Positions 49,901 through 61,163 are shown, counted from the first letter of the stretch. The stretch: DNA of 64,000 nucleotides from Methanosphaera sp. WGK6 (GCF_001729965.1 NZ_JRWK01000007.1:47211-111210); one strand, 5' to 3'. The notes: generated by a model not told the origin, from the sequence alone. Translations and numbers: made by a program.

Positions 49901-50156
49901 TATTAAATCTCCCATCCTTTTTTTATTATACTAATAGTGTATTATTCAAAAATTAGTAGTAATAATTATAACTAAATTTAATTCTATTTTTTGAATTTAT
50001 TCTATATAAAATGATATTTTAATCTATAATATATAATATTGTAGTTTTTCAAAAAATTGATTATTAATTATAAGTAAATATTTTATTAAAATTTAAGAGT
50101 AATATATAATTTATTTTACATAATAAAAACAAATATAATAATCAAAGGTGAATTAC

Positions 50157-50675
50157 ATGTTAATCGGAGTTATATCAGATACACATATTCCATTTAGATC
50201 CTATGAAATTCCAGAAATTGTTTTTAATGTATTTGATAATGTGGATATGATATTACATGCAGGAGATATTGAATCATTAAGTGTTATTGAATCATTAGAA
50301 AAAATTGCACCTGTTACAGCAGTACATGGAAATTGTGATCCTAATTTAGGACTTAATGAAAGTGAAGTAATAGAAATAGAAGATTTGAAAGTAGGCTTAA
50401 TCCATGGTGTTGTATATCCAAAAGGTGATACTCAACAATTATATTATAAAGCTAAAGAATTAGGAGTAGATGTATTAATAAGTGGACATACTCATCAAGC
50501 TATGATAGAACAAATAAATGATGTGTTACTTCTTAATCCAGGTAGTCCAACACAACCACGTTTAACTGATCCTACAGTTATGTTACTTGAAATTGAAGGA
50601 TCAGAAGTTAAAGCAGATATTATTAAAGTAGGAAGACCTACATGCAAAGCTTTGGATTTTTCACAATTTAAATAA
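50157..50675 (+). CDS. MJ0936/YfcE-type phosphodiesterase
   Basis: 172-residue calcineurin-like metallophosphoesterase. Metal-binding motifs are SDTHIP, HAGD, GNCD and GHTH, in the expected order. This group cleaves model phosphodiesters; its natural substrate is unknown. The ATG at 50157 follows AAAGGTG with proper spacing. It ends 15 bases before rlmE, so it is likely cotranscribed with it. Confidence 0.88.
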   Translation: MLIGVISDTHIPFRSYEIPEIVFNVFDNVDMILHAGDIESLSVIESLEKIAPVTAVHGNCDPNLGLNESEVIEIEDLKVGLIHGVVYPKGDTQQLYYKAKELGVDVLISGHTHQAMIEQINDVLLLNPGSPTQPRLTDPTVMLLEIEGSEVKADIIKVGRPTCKALDFSQFK

Positions 50676-50690
50676 GGAGGAATGTTATTT

Positions 50691-51308
50691 ATGAGTCGTT
50701 GGAAAGCAAAACATGATAAAGAACATTATTATAAATTAGCTAAAAAACAAAATTATCGTTCAAGAGCTTCATATAAAATAAAACAATTAGATAAGAAATA
50801 TAATTTATTAAAACCAGATTACAATGTTGTTGACCTTGGTGCTGCACCAGGAGGCTGGAGTCAAGTAGTAGCTGATGTAATTGGTGAAGAAGGAACTGGT
50901 CAAATAATTAGTGTGGACCTAGAATACATTAAACCAATAGACCATGAAGCATATACAGGTGTAAAAGGAGATTTCACCACCCCTGAAATACAGGAGACAA
51001 TTATTGAATTAATTGATGGTAAAGCAGATGTTATATTATCTGATGCATCACCCAAATTAACTGGAATTAAAGATATAGATAATTTCAAAGCATATGACCT
51101 TGCAATGGCTGTTATTGATATTACTGAAAATATCCTAAAAAATGAAGGTAATCTTATTATGAAAGCATTCCAAGGTGAAGCTTACCAAGAATTAATTAAA
51201 AGACTTAAGAAAAAGTTCAGAAATGTTAAAACCACCAAACCTAATTCATCCCGTAAACGTAGTGCTGAAATGTATGTTATTGCACGAGGATTTAAGGGCG
51301 GTAAATAA
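50691..51308 (+). CDS. rlmE: 23S rRNA 2'-O-methyltransferase, RlmE/FtsJ
   Basis: 205-residue SAM-dependent methyltransferase with DLGAAPGGWSQV as the SAM motif, SDASPK and MKAFQGE supplying the catalytic K-D-K-E set, including a Lys in HYYKLAKKQNYRSRASYK. It methylates a ribose in the A loop of large-subunit rRNA (bacterial Um2552). No TRAM domain is appended, though many archaeal members have one. ATG start at 50691 with AAGGAGG upstream. Confidence 0.92.
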   Translation: MSRWKAKHDKEHYYKLAKKQNYRSRASYKIKQLDKKYNLLKPDYNVVDLGAAPGGWSQVVADVIGEEGTGQIISVDLEYIKPIDHEAYTGVKGDFTTPEIQETIIELIDGKADVILSDASPKLTGIKDIDNFKAYDLAMAVIDITENILKNEGNLIMKAFQGEAYQELIKRLKKKFRNVKTTKPNSSRKRSAEMYVIARGFKGGK

Positions 51309-51362
51309 CTAATTAATATAAAAATTTAAAAAAAGATAAATAAATGAAGGATAAATGACAAC

Positions 51363-51797
51363 TTATTTACTTGCTGTTATATTATTATAAATTCCTTCAG
51401 CTTCTTTTAATTCTTCTCTTACCTGACTAATTTTATTTTTAATGAATTGATCAGATTTACCATTACCAATATCACTTTCAAGTTCAGTTAAAGTCTGATT
51501 CGATTCTGAGAGTTTTATTTTCCCATTATTAAACATTGTTTTAACATTTGCATCAGGCATTGTTCCTAATTGCTGATTTAAAGAAGTGTATTTTTGAGAT
51601 AAATTATTATACTCCATCTTTAATTGATTTAAATCATCATAAGATGCTCCACTATTAACAGTTGTGGATACAGAATTAGTTACTCCTGAAACAAATATAT
51701 AACCAACAACAAATAAAGTTAATAAAATTAAAATTATACCAATTAATGAAATTGTTAGAGAAGTTGTTTTAAATAATTTCAACCTTGATCTTTTCAT
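51363..51797 (-). CDS. Membrane-anchored coiled-coil protein, unknown function
   Basis: 144 residues. A basic N-terminus (KRSRLK), one transmembrane segment at about 13-37, then an exported domain of heptad-like helices rich in Leu, Asn, Gln and Glu. No enzyme motif. I chose ATG 51797 with GAGGTTTTGT upstream. I do not recognise the family; it is convergent with rlmE. Confidence 0.65.
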   Translation of the reverse strand: MKRSRLKLFKTTSLTISLIGIILILLTLFVVGYIFVSGVTNSVSTTVNSGASYDDLNQLKMEYNNLSQKYTSLNQQLGTMPDANVKTMFNNGKIKLSESNQTLTELESDIGNGKSDQFIKNKISQVREELKEAEGIYNNITASK

Positions 51798-51944
51798 ACA
51801 AAACCTCTGATACGTTACATGATATATCAATTTGTTAGTTATTTAAACTTTTATTTTTCAGAGTATTAATATTATACTAGTTATATATTAAAAAAATATT
51901 CAACCTAAATAATAAAAAACATGAGCTAAATAAAATAATAATAT

Positions 51945-53951
51945 ATGACAGTAGAAACTAATAGAAATTCATTTACATCATCAACTGTAAAACTTGAAGA
52001 ATTCTTCAGTACTCGTTGTAAAGATGAAGTATTTGCAGTTTTAGATATGTATCCTGAGGAAAAATCAGTTATTGTTGATTATAATGATTTAGAGATGTTT
52101 GATCCAGACTCTGCTGATTTATTAATTGAAAAACCTGATGAAACCCTTGAAGCAGCAAGTAAATCTATTGTAAATATAGATCCACAACGGAAAAATGCAC
52201 AGTTAAATGTGCGATTTAAAAATGTACGTAATATTGTACCACTACGATTTTTACGTAGTGAATTTATTGGTAAATTTGTTGCCGTTGATGGTATTGTACG
52301 TAAAACTGATGAAATTCATCCACGTATAATAACAGCTGTTTTTGAATGTAGAAGCTGTATGAGAATACATGAAGTTGAACAAAAATCAAATATTATTCAT
52401 GAACCTGCAGTATGCAGTGAATGTGGTGGACGTTCATTTAAATTAATTCAAGATGAATCAAGATACATGGATACTCAAACAGTAAAACTACAAGAACCCC
52501 TTGAAAACCTATCTGGAGGAGATCAACCAAGACAAATAAATATCATCCTCGAAGATGATATGGTTGATACTTTAACTCCTGGAGATAAGGTTAGAGTAAC
52601 AGGTATTTTAAAAACAAATCGTGATGAACGAACAAAACGATTCAACAACTACATTTATGGTAATTATTTTGAACCATTAGAACAAGAATTTGAAGAATTA
52701 CACATTGATGAAGAAGATGAAAAAGAAATTATAGAATTAGCAAAATCTCCTGATATTTATGATAAGATTATTGATTCTACTGCACCATCAATACAAGGTT
52801 ATTATGAAGTAAAAGAAGCTATTGCATTCCAATTATTTGGAGGTACTGCAAAAGAGCTTGAAGATAAAACACGTATTAGAGGAGATATGCATATACTTAT
52901 TGTAGGAGATCCCGGTATTGGTAAATCTCAGATACTGAAATATGTATCCAAACTTGCACCAAGAGGTATTTACACAAGTGGTAAAGGTACAAGTGGAGTG
53001 GGACTTACTGCAGCTGCTGTACGTGATGATCTCGGTGGTTGGAGCCTAGAAGCAGGTGCTCTTGTACTTGGAGATAAAGGTAATGTATGTGTAGACGAAT
53101 TAGACAAAATGCGTGAAGAAGATAGATCTGCAATACACGAAGCATTGGAACAACAAACAATATCAATAGCAAAAGCAGGTATTATGGCTACATTAAACAG
53201 TCGTTGTAGTGTACTTGCTGCAGCAAACCCTAAATTTGGTAGATTTGACCGTTATAAATCTATTGCTGAACAAATTGATTTACCATCACCAATTTTATCA
53301 CGTTTTGATTTAATATTCATTATTGAAGATAAACCAAATGCAGAACGTGATCATAGCTTAGCAGGACATATTCTTAAAATACATCAAGAAAGCACAATCC
53401 CTTATGTAATTGAACCTGAATTAATGAGAAAATATATTGCATATGCACGTAGAAATGTACAACCTACATTAACCAAGGAAGCAGCAAAAGTATTGCAAGA
53501 CTTTTATGTAACTATGCGTAGTGGTGCTATTGATGAAGAAGCCCCAGTACCAATTACTGCTCGTCAACTAGAAGCTCTTGTACGTTTATCCGAAGCTAGT
53601 GCTCGTATAAGATTAAGTAATGAAGTATTGAAAGAAGATGCTGAAAGAGCTATTAAACTACAAGAAGATTGTATGAAACAAGTAGGATATGATCCAGATA
53701 CAGGTAAAGTAGATATTGATAAAGTAGAAGGTAGAACATCGAAATCAGAAAGAGATAAAATAAACATAGTTACTGATGTTATTAAAGAATTATCTGAAGA
53801 ATATGAAGGAAATGCTCCTAGAAATATTGTTTATGCTGAACTAGCAGATAAATATAATATTGATGAAAATAAAGTTGATAATCTTATTAATATGCTTAAA
53901 AGTAAAGGTGTTATATATGAACCTTCACCAGACCACTTTAAAGTAGCTTAG
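51945..53951 (+). CDS. mcm: Replicative DNA helicase MCM
   Basis: 668-residue MCM, the archaeal replicative helicase. The N-terminal domain has a zinc finger (CRSCM ... CSECGG) near 131-160. The AAA+ part contains Walker [10 protein letters not shown] near 322-330, Walker [10 protein letters not shown] and the arginine finger SRFDL. A C-terminal winged helix follows. No intein. There is no obvious ribosome binding site; a TATA-like stretch lies at 51881-51890, so the leader would be short. An ATG-AGC-TAA mini-frame precedes the start. Confidence 0.95.
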   Translation: MTVETNRNSFTSSTVKLEEFFSTRCKDEVFAVLDMYPEEKSVIVDYNDLEMFDPDSADLLIEKPDETLEAASKSIVNIDPQRKNAQLNVRFKNVRNIVPLRFLRSEFIGKFVAVDGIVRKTDEIHPRIITAVFECRSCMRIHEVEQKSNIIHEPAVCSECGGRSFKLIQDESRYMDTQTVKLQEPLENLSGGDQPRQINIILEDDMVDTLTPGDKVRVTGILKTNRDERTKRFNNYIYGNYFEPLEQEFEELHIDEEDEKEIIELAKSPDIYDKIIDSTAPSIQGYYEVKEAIAFQLFGGTAKELEDKTRIRGDMHILIVGDPGIGKSQILKYVSKLAPRGIYTSGKGTSGVGLTAAAVRDDLGGWSLEAGALVLGDKGNVCVDELDKMREEDRSAIHEALEQQTISIAKAGIMATLNSRCSVLAAANPKFGRFDRYKSIAEQIDLPSPILSRFDLIFIIEDKPNAERDHSLAGHILKIHQESTIPYVIEPELMRKYIAYARRNVQPTLTKEAAKVLQDFYVTMRSGAIDEEAPVPITARQLEALVRLSEASARIRLSNEVLKEDAERAIKLQEDCMKQVGYDPDTGKVDIDKVEGRTSKSERDKINIVTDVIKELSEEYEGNAPRNIVYAELADKYNIDENKVDNLINMLKSKGVIYEPSPDHFKVA

Positions 53952-54083
53952 ATAATTTAATAAAATTAATTAATAATGATTTATAAAATATTATAATATA
54001 CTGTATAATTATCATTTAATTATAACATGAACTTTTTATAAATCAATATAATCAATGAATTATCCAAAGGGAGGTAAAATTTA

Positions 54084-54515
54084 ATGGCTAGAAAAGACGA
54101 TATGGACTTTAAAGAATATGAAGAACTATTAGATCAAGCTTATGATCAATTACCAGATAAAATCTTTGAAGCAAAAAGATTTAAAATACCAAAAGGATAC
54201 TCTGTTATTCAAGGAAATCGTACAATTATCAAAAACTTTGGTGATGTATCCAGAACATTAAACAGAGACCCTCAACATGTTCTCAAATACTTATTAAGAG
54301 AATTAGGTACTTCAGGAAATGTTGAAGGAAATCGTGCTATACTTCAAGGTAAATTTACCCACTATGTAATTAACGATCGTATAAATGAATATGTAGATAA
54401 CTTTGTAATGTGTCATGAATGTAACAGACCAGATACAATCATTATACGTGAAGATCGTATTGATATGCTTAAATGTAGTGCATGTGGAGCTAGAGCACCA
54501 CTCAAATCATTATAA
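54084..54515 (+). CDS. Translation initiation factor aIF2 beta subunit
   Basis: 143-residue beta subunit of the aIF2 heterotrimer that carries initiator tRNA to the ribosome. The central alpha/beta domain and C-terminal zinc finger (CHECNRPDT and CSACGARAP) are intact. ATG start with a strong GGGAGGT upstream. Downstream of mcm and upstream of an NMD3-domain gene, on the same strand but with 100-base gaps. Confidence 0.95.
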   Translation: MARKDDMDFKEYEELLDQAYDQLPDKIFEAKRFKIPKGYSVIQGNRTIIKNFGDVSRTLNRDPQHVLKYLLRELGTSGNVEGNRAILQGKFTHYVINDRINEYVDNFVMCHECNRPDTIIIREDRIDMLKCSACGARAPLKSL

Positions 54516-54630
54516 TAGTATAAACATACTATTATATTTTTTAAGCTCCTTAAAACAAGAAAAAAACTTTTTTTTATTAAAAAATAAATATAAACTTATT
54601 TATTCATATAATCAAATACTGAGTGATTAA

Positions 54631-55671
54631 ATGTTTTGTATATTATGTAACAGTGAAGAAAAACTATATGAAGGATTATGTAAAAGCTGTTATCTTAAAG
54701 AATTTGAACTTATAAAAGTACCAGAATATGCTAAATTTACCGTATGTTCTCATTGTGGAGCCACATTAAAACATGAAAAATGGGTTCAAACAGGATACTA
54801 TGATGATGAAATTATTAATGATGCTATCTACAAAGATATTAAAATCAATGAAAAACTAAAAAATGTAGATATTACAACTGAAATTACTAATAATAGAGGC
54901 ACAGTATATGAATGTATACTTCATGTATATGGTGAAATAATTAATGAACCAATTGAAAAAACATACCCTATTGAAGTAAAAGTAGAAAAAGGTGTATGTC
55001 CTGATTGTAGTAAATTTCATTCTGGATACTATGAAGCTGTAATTCAATTAAGAGCAGATGATAGAAAACTAGATGATTATGAAATAAGAGAAGCTGATGA
55101 ATTCATAGCAAATGAAATACAAAGAATTTGTAAGACTAATAAATTAGCTTATGTTACAGAACGTATTGTTCTTAAAGAAGGAATTGACTATCAAGTTGGT
55201 TCATATAATGCAGCACATAAAATTGCAGTTAATATGCAAAAACAGTTTGGTGGCGTTATTACTGAATCTAGAAAGATTGTAGGTCATGATAAATCAAGAA
55301 GTAAGGACTTATATCGTACATGGTTATCTGTTAGATTACCTGCATTCCATAGAAATGAATTCATAGAACATGAAGATAAAATTCTACAAATAAAGAAAAT
55401 TGGAAGTCATAAATTTTCAGGAGTAAATCTAAGTACAAATGAACTAGAATCACTCACATGGAAAGAATATGATAAAATAAAAAAAATTGGGACACAAGAA
55501 GATATTAGACAAACAACAGTCACTAATATAACACCAACAGAAATCCAAATACTTGACCCTGACACATATATGACAGTAGATCTTAAAAAAACTGAATCTA
55601 TGAATAATATAACTATTGGTCAAGAAATAAATGTCATAAAAATAAAAGATATGATATACATAGTATTATAA
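54631..55671 (+). CDS. NMD3-domain protein
   Basis: 346 residues. Zinc-binding pairs appear at the start (CILCNSEE, CKSC), then CSHCGAT and CPDCSKF, followed by RNA-binding-type beta domains. It matches the archaeal NMD3-type family. Eukaryotic NMD3 binds the 60S subunit for nuclear export; the archaeal form, which lacks the export signals, probably acts in late large-subunit assembly, as inference. ATG start with GAGTGATTAA upstream. Confidence 0.88.
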   Translation: MFCILCNSEEKLYEGLCKSCYLKEFELIKVPEYAKFTVCSHCGATLKHEKWVQTGYYDDEIINDAIYKDIKINEKLKNVDITTEITNNRGTVYECILHVYGEIINEPIEKTYPIEVKVEKGVCPDCSKFHSGYYEAVIQLRADDRKLDDYEIREADEFIANEIQRICKTNKLAYVTERIVLKEGIDYQVGSYNAAHKIAVNMQKQFGGVITESRKIVGHDKSRSKDLYRTWLSVRLPAFHRNEFIEHEDKILQIKKIGSHKFSGVNLSTNELESLTWKEYDKIKKIGTQEDIRQTTVTNITPTEIQILDPDTYMTVDLKKTESMNNITIGQEINVIKIKDMIYIVL

Positions 55672-55713
55672 TATAAATATATTTACTAACTTGAAAATGA
55701 GGGAGGAAAATAA

Positions 55714-56673
55714 ATGGACATAGATACTGCTATAGAAAATATTTCAAGAAACACAGTAGAAATCATAGAAATAGATGAATTAAAAGAATTATTAAAAAAG
55801 GATGAAAAAGTAGCTTATGTTGGATTTGAACCATCAGGTAAAATACACCTAGGTCATGCTTTAACAATAAAAAGAATGAAAGCATTACAAGATGCTGGTT
55901 TTAAAATTAAAATATTTATTGCTAACTTACATGCATACCTTAATGGTAAAGGAACACTTGAAGAATTAAATGAAACAGCAGCATACAACATTGAATGTTT
56001 CAAAGCATTAGGCTTAAGTGAAGAAACAACTGAATTTATATATGGATCAGACCGTATGACTCCTGAATACATCGTTAATGTATTCCATGCATCCACATTA
56101 ACAACAATTCAAAGAGCACAACGTAGTATGGCACAAATTTCAAGAGGAGATGCACATAATGTAGCAGAAGCTTTATATCCAATTATGCAGGTTATGGATA
56201 TTCATGATCTTAAAGCTAATGTTGCAGTTGGAGGTATGGAACAAAGAAAAATCCATATGTTAGCTAGAGAAGTTCTTCCAAAATTAGGACTTGAAGCTCC
56301 AGTATGTATCCACATCCCATTAATTCATGGAACTGATGGATCTGATAAAATGTCAAGTAGTAAAGGAAACTTTATTGCAATAGATGATTCACCAAAAGAT
56401 ATTAAAAATAAAATTAATAAAAGTTTCTGCCCTACTGGTGTTATTGAAGATAACCCTGTACTTGAACTTGCTCATTACTACATCTATGATGAAAATGAAA
56501 CCATGTTAATTGAAAGACCTGAAAAATTTGGTGGAAATCTTGAATTAACAGAAGAAGAATTATTAGATATCTATGCTAAAGAAGAATTACATCCAATGGA
56601 CTTGAAAAATACAGTTAGTAAATATTTAATTGATATTCTTGCTCCTGCACGTGAATATATGGAAAATCTATAA
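55714..56673 (+). CDS. tyrS: Tyrosyl-tRNA synthetase
   Basis: 319-residue class I synthetase of the archaeal/eukaryotic TyrRS type, without the bacterial S4 domain. The HIGH motif is HLGH in SGKIHLGHAL, and KMSKS is KMSSSKG. Family length is about 310. ATG start with GAGGGAGG upstream. Followed after 12 bases by an unknown small gene. Confidence 0.95.
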   Translation: MDIDTAIENISRNTVEIIEIDELKELLKKDEKVAYVGFEPSGKIHLGHALTIKRMKALQDAGFKIKIFIANLHAYLNGKGTLEELNETAAYNIECFKALGLSEETTEFIYGSDRMTPEYIVNVFHASTLTTIQRAQRSMAQISRGDAHNVAEALYPIMQVMDIHDLKANVAVGGMEQRKIHMLAREVLPKLGLEAPVCIHIPLIHGTDGSDKMSSSKGNFIAIDDSPKDIKNKINKSFCPTGVIEDNPVLELAHYYIYDENETMLIERPEKFGGNLELTEEELLDIYAKEELHPMDLKNTVSKYLIDILAPAREYMENL

Positions 56674-56685
56674 TTTGGTGAGATA

Positions 56686-57021
56686 ATGTGTGCAAAACAT
56701 ACAATGAGAGTTTTATCAGGTATGCAGCCAAGACAAGTAGATGAAATGATTGATGAATATCATTTGAATATGCTTCAAACTGATAAGGGAATTATTCTAT
56801 TTGAAGGAGAACTTGAAGATTTAAGACGTGCTACTAAGCATGTGGTTGATGTTACATTACCACCAGGCCCTACAGTAAGTGAAATAAAACAAGCTGTTGA
56901 TAAATTTGATGTGCAACTTAAACAATCTGATGAAGGTCCTCAATTACATGGAACATTATATGATGTTAATGATGCAATTAATTACATTGTTGATATTATG
57001 AGGGAAAGATTAGATTTTTAA
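56686..57021 (+). CDS. Conserved-looking small protein, unknown
   Basis: 111-residue protein with two similar-looking alpha-beta halves (HTMRVLSGMQPRQV... and TVSEIKQAVDKFD...). The halves are separated by LPPGPTVS. No motif known to me. ATG start with GGTGAG upstream, 12 bases after tyrS, so it is probably coexpressed. It is soluble and has no Cys pair. Confidence 0.7.
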   Translation: MCAKHTMRVLSGMQPRQVDEMIDEYHLNMLQTDKGIILFEGELEDLRRATKHVVDVTLPPGPTVSEIKQAVDKFDVQLKQSDEGPQLHGTLYDVNDAINYIVDIMRERLDF

Positions 57022-57068
57022 ACCCTCTTTACTATTTTTTTAAAAAAAAAGTTATTTGAAAATAAATA

Positions 57069-57653
57069 TTATATTTTTAATATTGTAGCTATTTTTTCAC
57101 GTATTTCTTCTTGAACTTCTTCTGTTGATGGTGTTGCATCTATTTTTATTATGTTTTTTTCTGTTTTTAATAGTTTAAGATAGTTTTTTCTTGTTTTTTC
57201 AAGAAATGTAATAGTTTCAAATACTTCTTCTTTATCACAACGTTTTATAGCATCCTGTTCATTTAAATCAAGTATTATTGTAAGATCAGGTTGTGGTGTG
57301 TGTATGTTTATATTTGCCACCCAACTAATATCTATTGACTCATTATTCTGGTAGCATATACTTGAATAAAAGGATCTATCACTTAGTATTATTTTATCTG
57401 AGTTTTTTGCATCTAGTATTTCTTGTTTTAGTGTTAATCTGTCTGCTGCAAATAGTAATGCTAGCATTTGTTGATTTATATCATTTGTTGATTCTTCTTT
57501 GAGTAGTTGTTTTCTTATTAGTTGACCTATTTCAGAATTTGTTGGTTCTACTATTATCTTTGTTTCATAATTTTTTGTAGTTAGCCATTCTTTTAATAAT
57601 TGTGTTTGTGTTGATTTTCCTGCACCATCTATTCCTTCTAATACTATGTACAT
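57069..57653 (-). CDS. tmk: Thymidylate kinase
   Basis: 194-residue dTMP kinase. P-loop GIDGAGKSTQ at about 7-16, DRSFYSS as the DR motif for dTMP binding, and a lid region with several Arg/Lys. It makes dTDP for DNA synthesis. The ribosome binding site (GAGAGTT) is weak. It is convergent with the small gene beside tyrS and divergent from the U32 peptidase gene. Confidence 0.93.
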   Translation of the reverse strand: MYIVLEGIDGAGKSTQTQLLKEWLTTKNYETKIIVEPTNSEIGQLIRKQLLKEESTNDINQQMLALLFAADRLTLKQEILDAKNSDKIILSDRSFYSSICYQNNESIDISWVANINIHTPQPDLTIILDLNEQDAIKRCDKEEVFETITFLEKTRKNYLKLLKTEKNIIKIDATPSTEEVQEEIREKIATILKI

Positions 57654-57762
57654 TTTTTTTAACTCTCTAGATTATATATTATTATATTTTAAACTAATTC
57701 TATTTTAATTATTAAGTCAAATATTATATTATATAATATGTTATTTCTAGGAGGAAAATAGT

Positions 57763-60207
57763 TTGGCTAATGATGATTGTAAAATATTAGCACCAGTAGG
57801 TTCTGAGGATGTTTTACCTGCAGCTGTTTTTAGTGGAGCAGATTATGTGTATTTATCAGGAAATAAATATGGTGCTAGAGATTTTGCTGATAATTTTAAT
57901 TATGATGGTTTGAAAAATGCTATTAATTTCTGCCATAAATTTAATGTTAAGGTTTTTGTAACTGTGAATATTTCTATTCTTGAATCAGAACTTATTGATG
58001 TTTTAGATTATGTTTTTTATCTTTATAGTCATGGTGCTGATGCTGTGATTATTCAAGATATTGGTCTTGCATCTATTGTTAGAGAGTTGATTCCTGATTT
58101 AGAATTACATGCTTCTACTCAAATGACTATTTATGATTATTCCTTTGTTAAATGGTTAAGTGAAAATGGTTTTAGTAATGTTAATATTTCACGAGAAGTT
58201 CCATTAACTCGAATTAAAACTATTGTATCTAAGCTTCATGAATTTAATCATGATATTAATATAGAAGTGTTTGGTCATGGTGCTCTTTGTTATTGTTATT
58301 CAGGTCAATGTCTTATGTCCTCATTTTTAGGTGGACGTAGTGGTAATAGAGGTTTATGTGCTCAACCTTGTCGTATGAGATATATTCTTGAGGATTCATA
58401 TAATGTTCCTCTTACAGATAGTACTTATCTTCTTAGTACTAAGGATCTTTGTACTTATAATAATGTTAAGGATTTTATTGATGCTGGTATTGATTCTATT
58501 AAGATTGAAGGTCGTATGAAAGCTAAGGAGTATGTTTCAAGTAGTACTTATTGTTATAAACAAGCAGTTGAAGGTAATTATAATGCAGATGATTTCTTAT
58601 TACTTAATCTTGCATTTAATAGAGGTTTAACTAGTGGTTATATTAATGAAAATAGTTCTGATGATGTTGTTGGTCGTGAACGTTCTGGTAGTCAAGGTTA
58701 TCCTATAGGTCGTGTGATTAAAGTTGAAGAAAATAAGATTACTATTAAGTTTGGTAATCGTCGTTTTCCTACAAAGATTGTTAATGGTGATGGTCTTAAA
58801 TTTGAGTATGAGAATGAAAGTTGTGGTATGTATGTTAGTAAAATTATTTCACAGACAAAGAATAAAATCACATTACTCAATAAAAAGAATATTCCAGTGG
58901 AAGAAGACTCAATGGTCTATATCACTTATTCAAAATATTTACAGGATAAGACCAAATCAATAATAAATCAAAAACACCTTCATAAAATAGGACTTAATCT
59001 TAATATTAGTATAAATAATAATAGTCAAATGGTAATAAAATGTACTTCAGATAATCTTAAAAAACCAGTTACATATACAAGTAAAGAAGTATTTGAAGAA
59101 GCAAAAAATAAGCCATTGACAAAAGATACTGTAAACAAACAATTACGAAAAACAGGAAATACTACATTTAAAATCAATAAAATAGACTATGAAAACTTCC
59201 AAGATAACTTATTTATGCCAATGTCCTCATTAAATAATATAAGACGATCATTACTTGAAATAATAGCAAAAAATATACGTAAATCATATATTCCACCAAA
59301 AGGAAAAATACAAAAAATTCAAGATAATATTGAATCATTTAAAAAAGAACATTACCATAATAAAAATAACATAGATTCTGATAAAACATGGAATATATAC
59401 ATTAATAAAATACAACAAGCAGAAATCATTACAAAATATGATTATATAGACACAGTATATTATGATGGAAGTTATAACTATGATTCCATAAAAGATTATT
59501 GTCAAAATATATATGATGAACTTAGAGAAGTAAAAAAAATAATTGGAGATAAAAAATTAGTATGGATTTTGCCACAACTTTTACTTGATAATGAAATTGG
59601 ACATGTTAGTGAAATTCTACTTAAATTCAATTATGAAGATATTGATATTAAAGTTCAAACAGATAATATTGGAGTAGCTAATGAATTAGATACTAATTGT
59701 TATGGGAATAATTTGAACATATATAACAATTATTCTATTAAAACACTAAGTGAAAATCCCGGATTTGAAAGATTAACAATTTCCAATGAATTATCATATA
59801 ATGATATTAAGAAATTAAAAAATTATTGTTCACTAGAATATATTGTATTTGGTAATGTTCAATTAATGTTAAGTGAAGATGACTTTGAAAATCTATTAGA
59901 TTCATATAGAACCGATTATTACTACCTTGTTGATAAAAGACATAACAAATTTAAATTATTATTTGACTGTTATAATCATAGTCATATATTTGATTACAGA
60001 TTACTTGATTTATCAGAACATCTTGATAAAATATATGATACATCAATTTCAAGTCTAAGTATTGATTCTAGATTTTTTAACTTAGAAGATACTGAGAATA
60101 TAATCAAGTATTTTGAAGATAAAATAAATAACAAAAAAAGCTCATTAACTTTGACTAAGAATAATGAATTTTACCCTTGTAATTTTGAAAGAGGAGTTTA
60201 TAAATAA
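57763..60207 (+). CDS. U32 family peptidase-like protein, large form
   Basis: 814-residue U32 protein. Residues 1-280 hold the family core (HASTQMTIYDY, then GHGALCYCYSGQCLMSS and GNRGLCAQPCRMRY, the Cys-rich signature). A middle linker and a second domain of unknown type (residues about 380-814) follow, rich in Lys, Asn and Ile. Bacterial U32 relatives such as RlhA and TrhP are RNA hydroxylation factors rather than proteases, so protease activity should not be assumed. The start is TTG with GGAGG 8 bases upstream. Base composition changes near 58880 (residue about 372): see findings. Confidence 0.88.
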   Translation: MANDDCKILAPVGSEDVLPAAVFSGADYVYLSGNKYGARDFADNFNYDGLKNAINFCHKFNVKVFVTVNISILESELIDVLDYVFYLYSHGADAVIIQDIGLASIVRELIPDLELHASTQMTIYDYSFVKWLSENGFSNVNISREVPLTRIKTIVSKLHEFNHDINIEVFGHGALCYCYSGQCLMSSFLGGRSGNRGLCAQPCRMRYILEDSYNVPLTDSTYLLSTKDLCTYNNVKDFIDAGIDSIKIEGRMKAKEYVSSSTYCYKQAVEGNYNADDFLLLNLAFNRGLTSGYINENSSDDVVGRERSGSQGYPIGRVIKVEENKITIKFGNRRFPTKIVNGDGLKFEYENESCGMYVSKIISQTKNKITLLNKKNIPVEEDSMVYITYSKYLQDKTKSIINQKHLHKIGLNLNISINNNSQMVIKCTSDNLKKPVTYTSKEVFEEAKNKPLTKDTVNKQLRKTGNTTFKINKIDYENFQDNLFMPMSSLNNIRRSLLEIIAKNIRKSYIPPKGKIQKIQDNIESFKKEHYHNKNNIDSDKTWNIYINKIQQAEIITKYDYIDTVYYDGSYNYDSIKDYCQNIYDELREVKKIIGDKKLVWILPQLLLDNEIGHVSEILLKFNYEDIDIKVQTDNIGVANELDTNCYGNNLNIYNNYSIKTLSENPGFERLTISNELSYNDIKKLKNYCSLEYIVFGNVQLMLSEDDFENLLDSYRTDYYYLVDKRHNKFKLLFDCYNHSHIFDYRLLDLSEHLDKIYDTSISSLSIDSRFFNLEDTENIIKYFEDKINNKKSSLTLTKNNEFYPCNFERGVYK

Positions 60208-60233
60208 TAAAATTATAACTCCTTAAACTATTT

Positions 60234-61040
60234 TTATAATACACCTAACATTTTTAGTCCAATATATAATACTACTAGTATATGAAATACTTTTAAAATG
60301 CTATCATTAACATTTTTTGATAATTTTGCTGCATAACCCACAACAATAGTACTAATTAATGTTAAAACAATAAACTGTACCATATTTACATAACCTAATG
60401 AAAACTCAGGAAGACCTACTACATTCCACCCAATAATAATATATGCAATTAAACCCCCAAGAGATGTTGCAATAATAGAAGCAGAAGAAGTTCCAATAGC
60501 TTTATGAGTAGGATACTTAAGAAGTATAGTTAACACAGGAATCATAATAATTCCACCACCCACACCAAGTAATCCACAAAGTAAACCTGCAACTAACCCA
60601 AGTAACGCATGTTTAATTCTACTTTTACTAATATTATCATCATTATCAGGATATTTAATTAAAATCATATTAATTACAACAACAATACACATTAAACCAA
60701 ATAAGAATTGAAGAAAACCAACATCAATATGTGTTGAAATAAAAGCACCAGTAATTGCTCCAATAAAACCTAAAATCATTAACAAAGGAAGATAATCCAT
60801 CACAACAAAACCATTATGCCAATGCTCATAACTACCCCTTATCATTGTCACAAAAATAACAGCAAGACTAGTTGCAAAAGCCATTGGCAAAGCTATTGAT
60901 TGTTCAACACCAGAAGCCAATAAAAGATAATACTGAATAGGAGTAAAAATTAAACCTCCACCAACACCTAAAAGTCCAGCCATACCACCCCCAAAACATC
61001 CACCAATAATTAAAAGAATAATATAAACAATAAAATCCAT
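60234..61040 (-). CDS. TauE/SafE family membrane transporter
   Basis: 268 residues with about eight hydrophobic segments in two repeats. The repeats are marked by GLLGVGGGLIFTP near the N-terminus and GLLGVGGGIIMIP in the second half. Family members export sulfite, sulfoacetate or other small anions; substrate cannot be called. I chose ATG 61040 with GGTGG upstream. Convergent with the U32 gene. Confidence 0.88.
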   Translation of the reverse strand: MDFIVYIILLIIGGCFGGGMAGLLGVGGGLIFTPIQYYLLLASGVEQSIALPMAFATSLAVIFVTMIRGSYEHWHNGFVVMDYLPLLMILGFIGAITGAFISTHIDVGFLQFLFGLMCIVVVINMILIKYPDNDDNISKSRIKHALLGLVAGLLCGLLGVGGGIIMIPVLTILLKYPTHKAIGTSSASIIATSLGGLIAYIIIGWNVVGLPEFSLGYVNMVQFIVLTLISTIVVGYAAKLSKNVNDSILKVFHILVVLYIGLKMLGVL

Positions 61041-61163
61041 AAAAATAACCACCATATACATTTTTAATATAATAAATAAAAACTTATCATAAGATAAACT
61101 AATAATTATATATTAATTATCTTTTTTAAAATATATAATCTAAAAAATAGGGAGGGCTGTCAT

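Noticed and set aside
50157..50675. Calling the phosphodiesterase a nuclease or Mre11 relative
   Set aside because: It has only the short YfcE/MJ0936 metal-site layout, at 172 residues, and no Mre11 capping domain.
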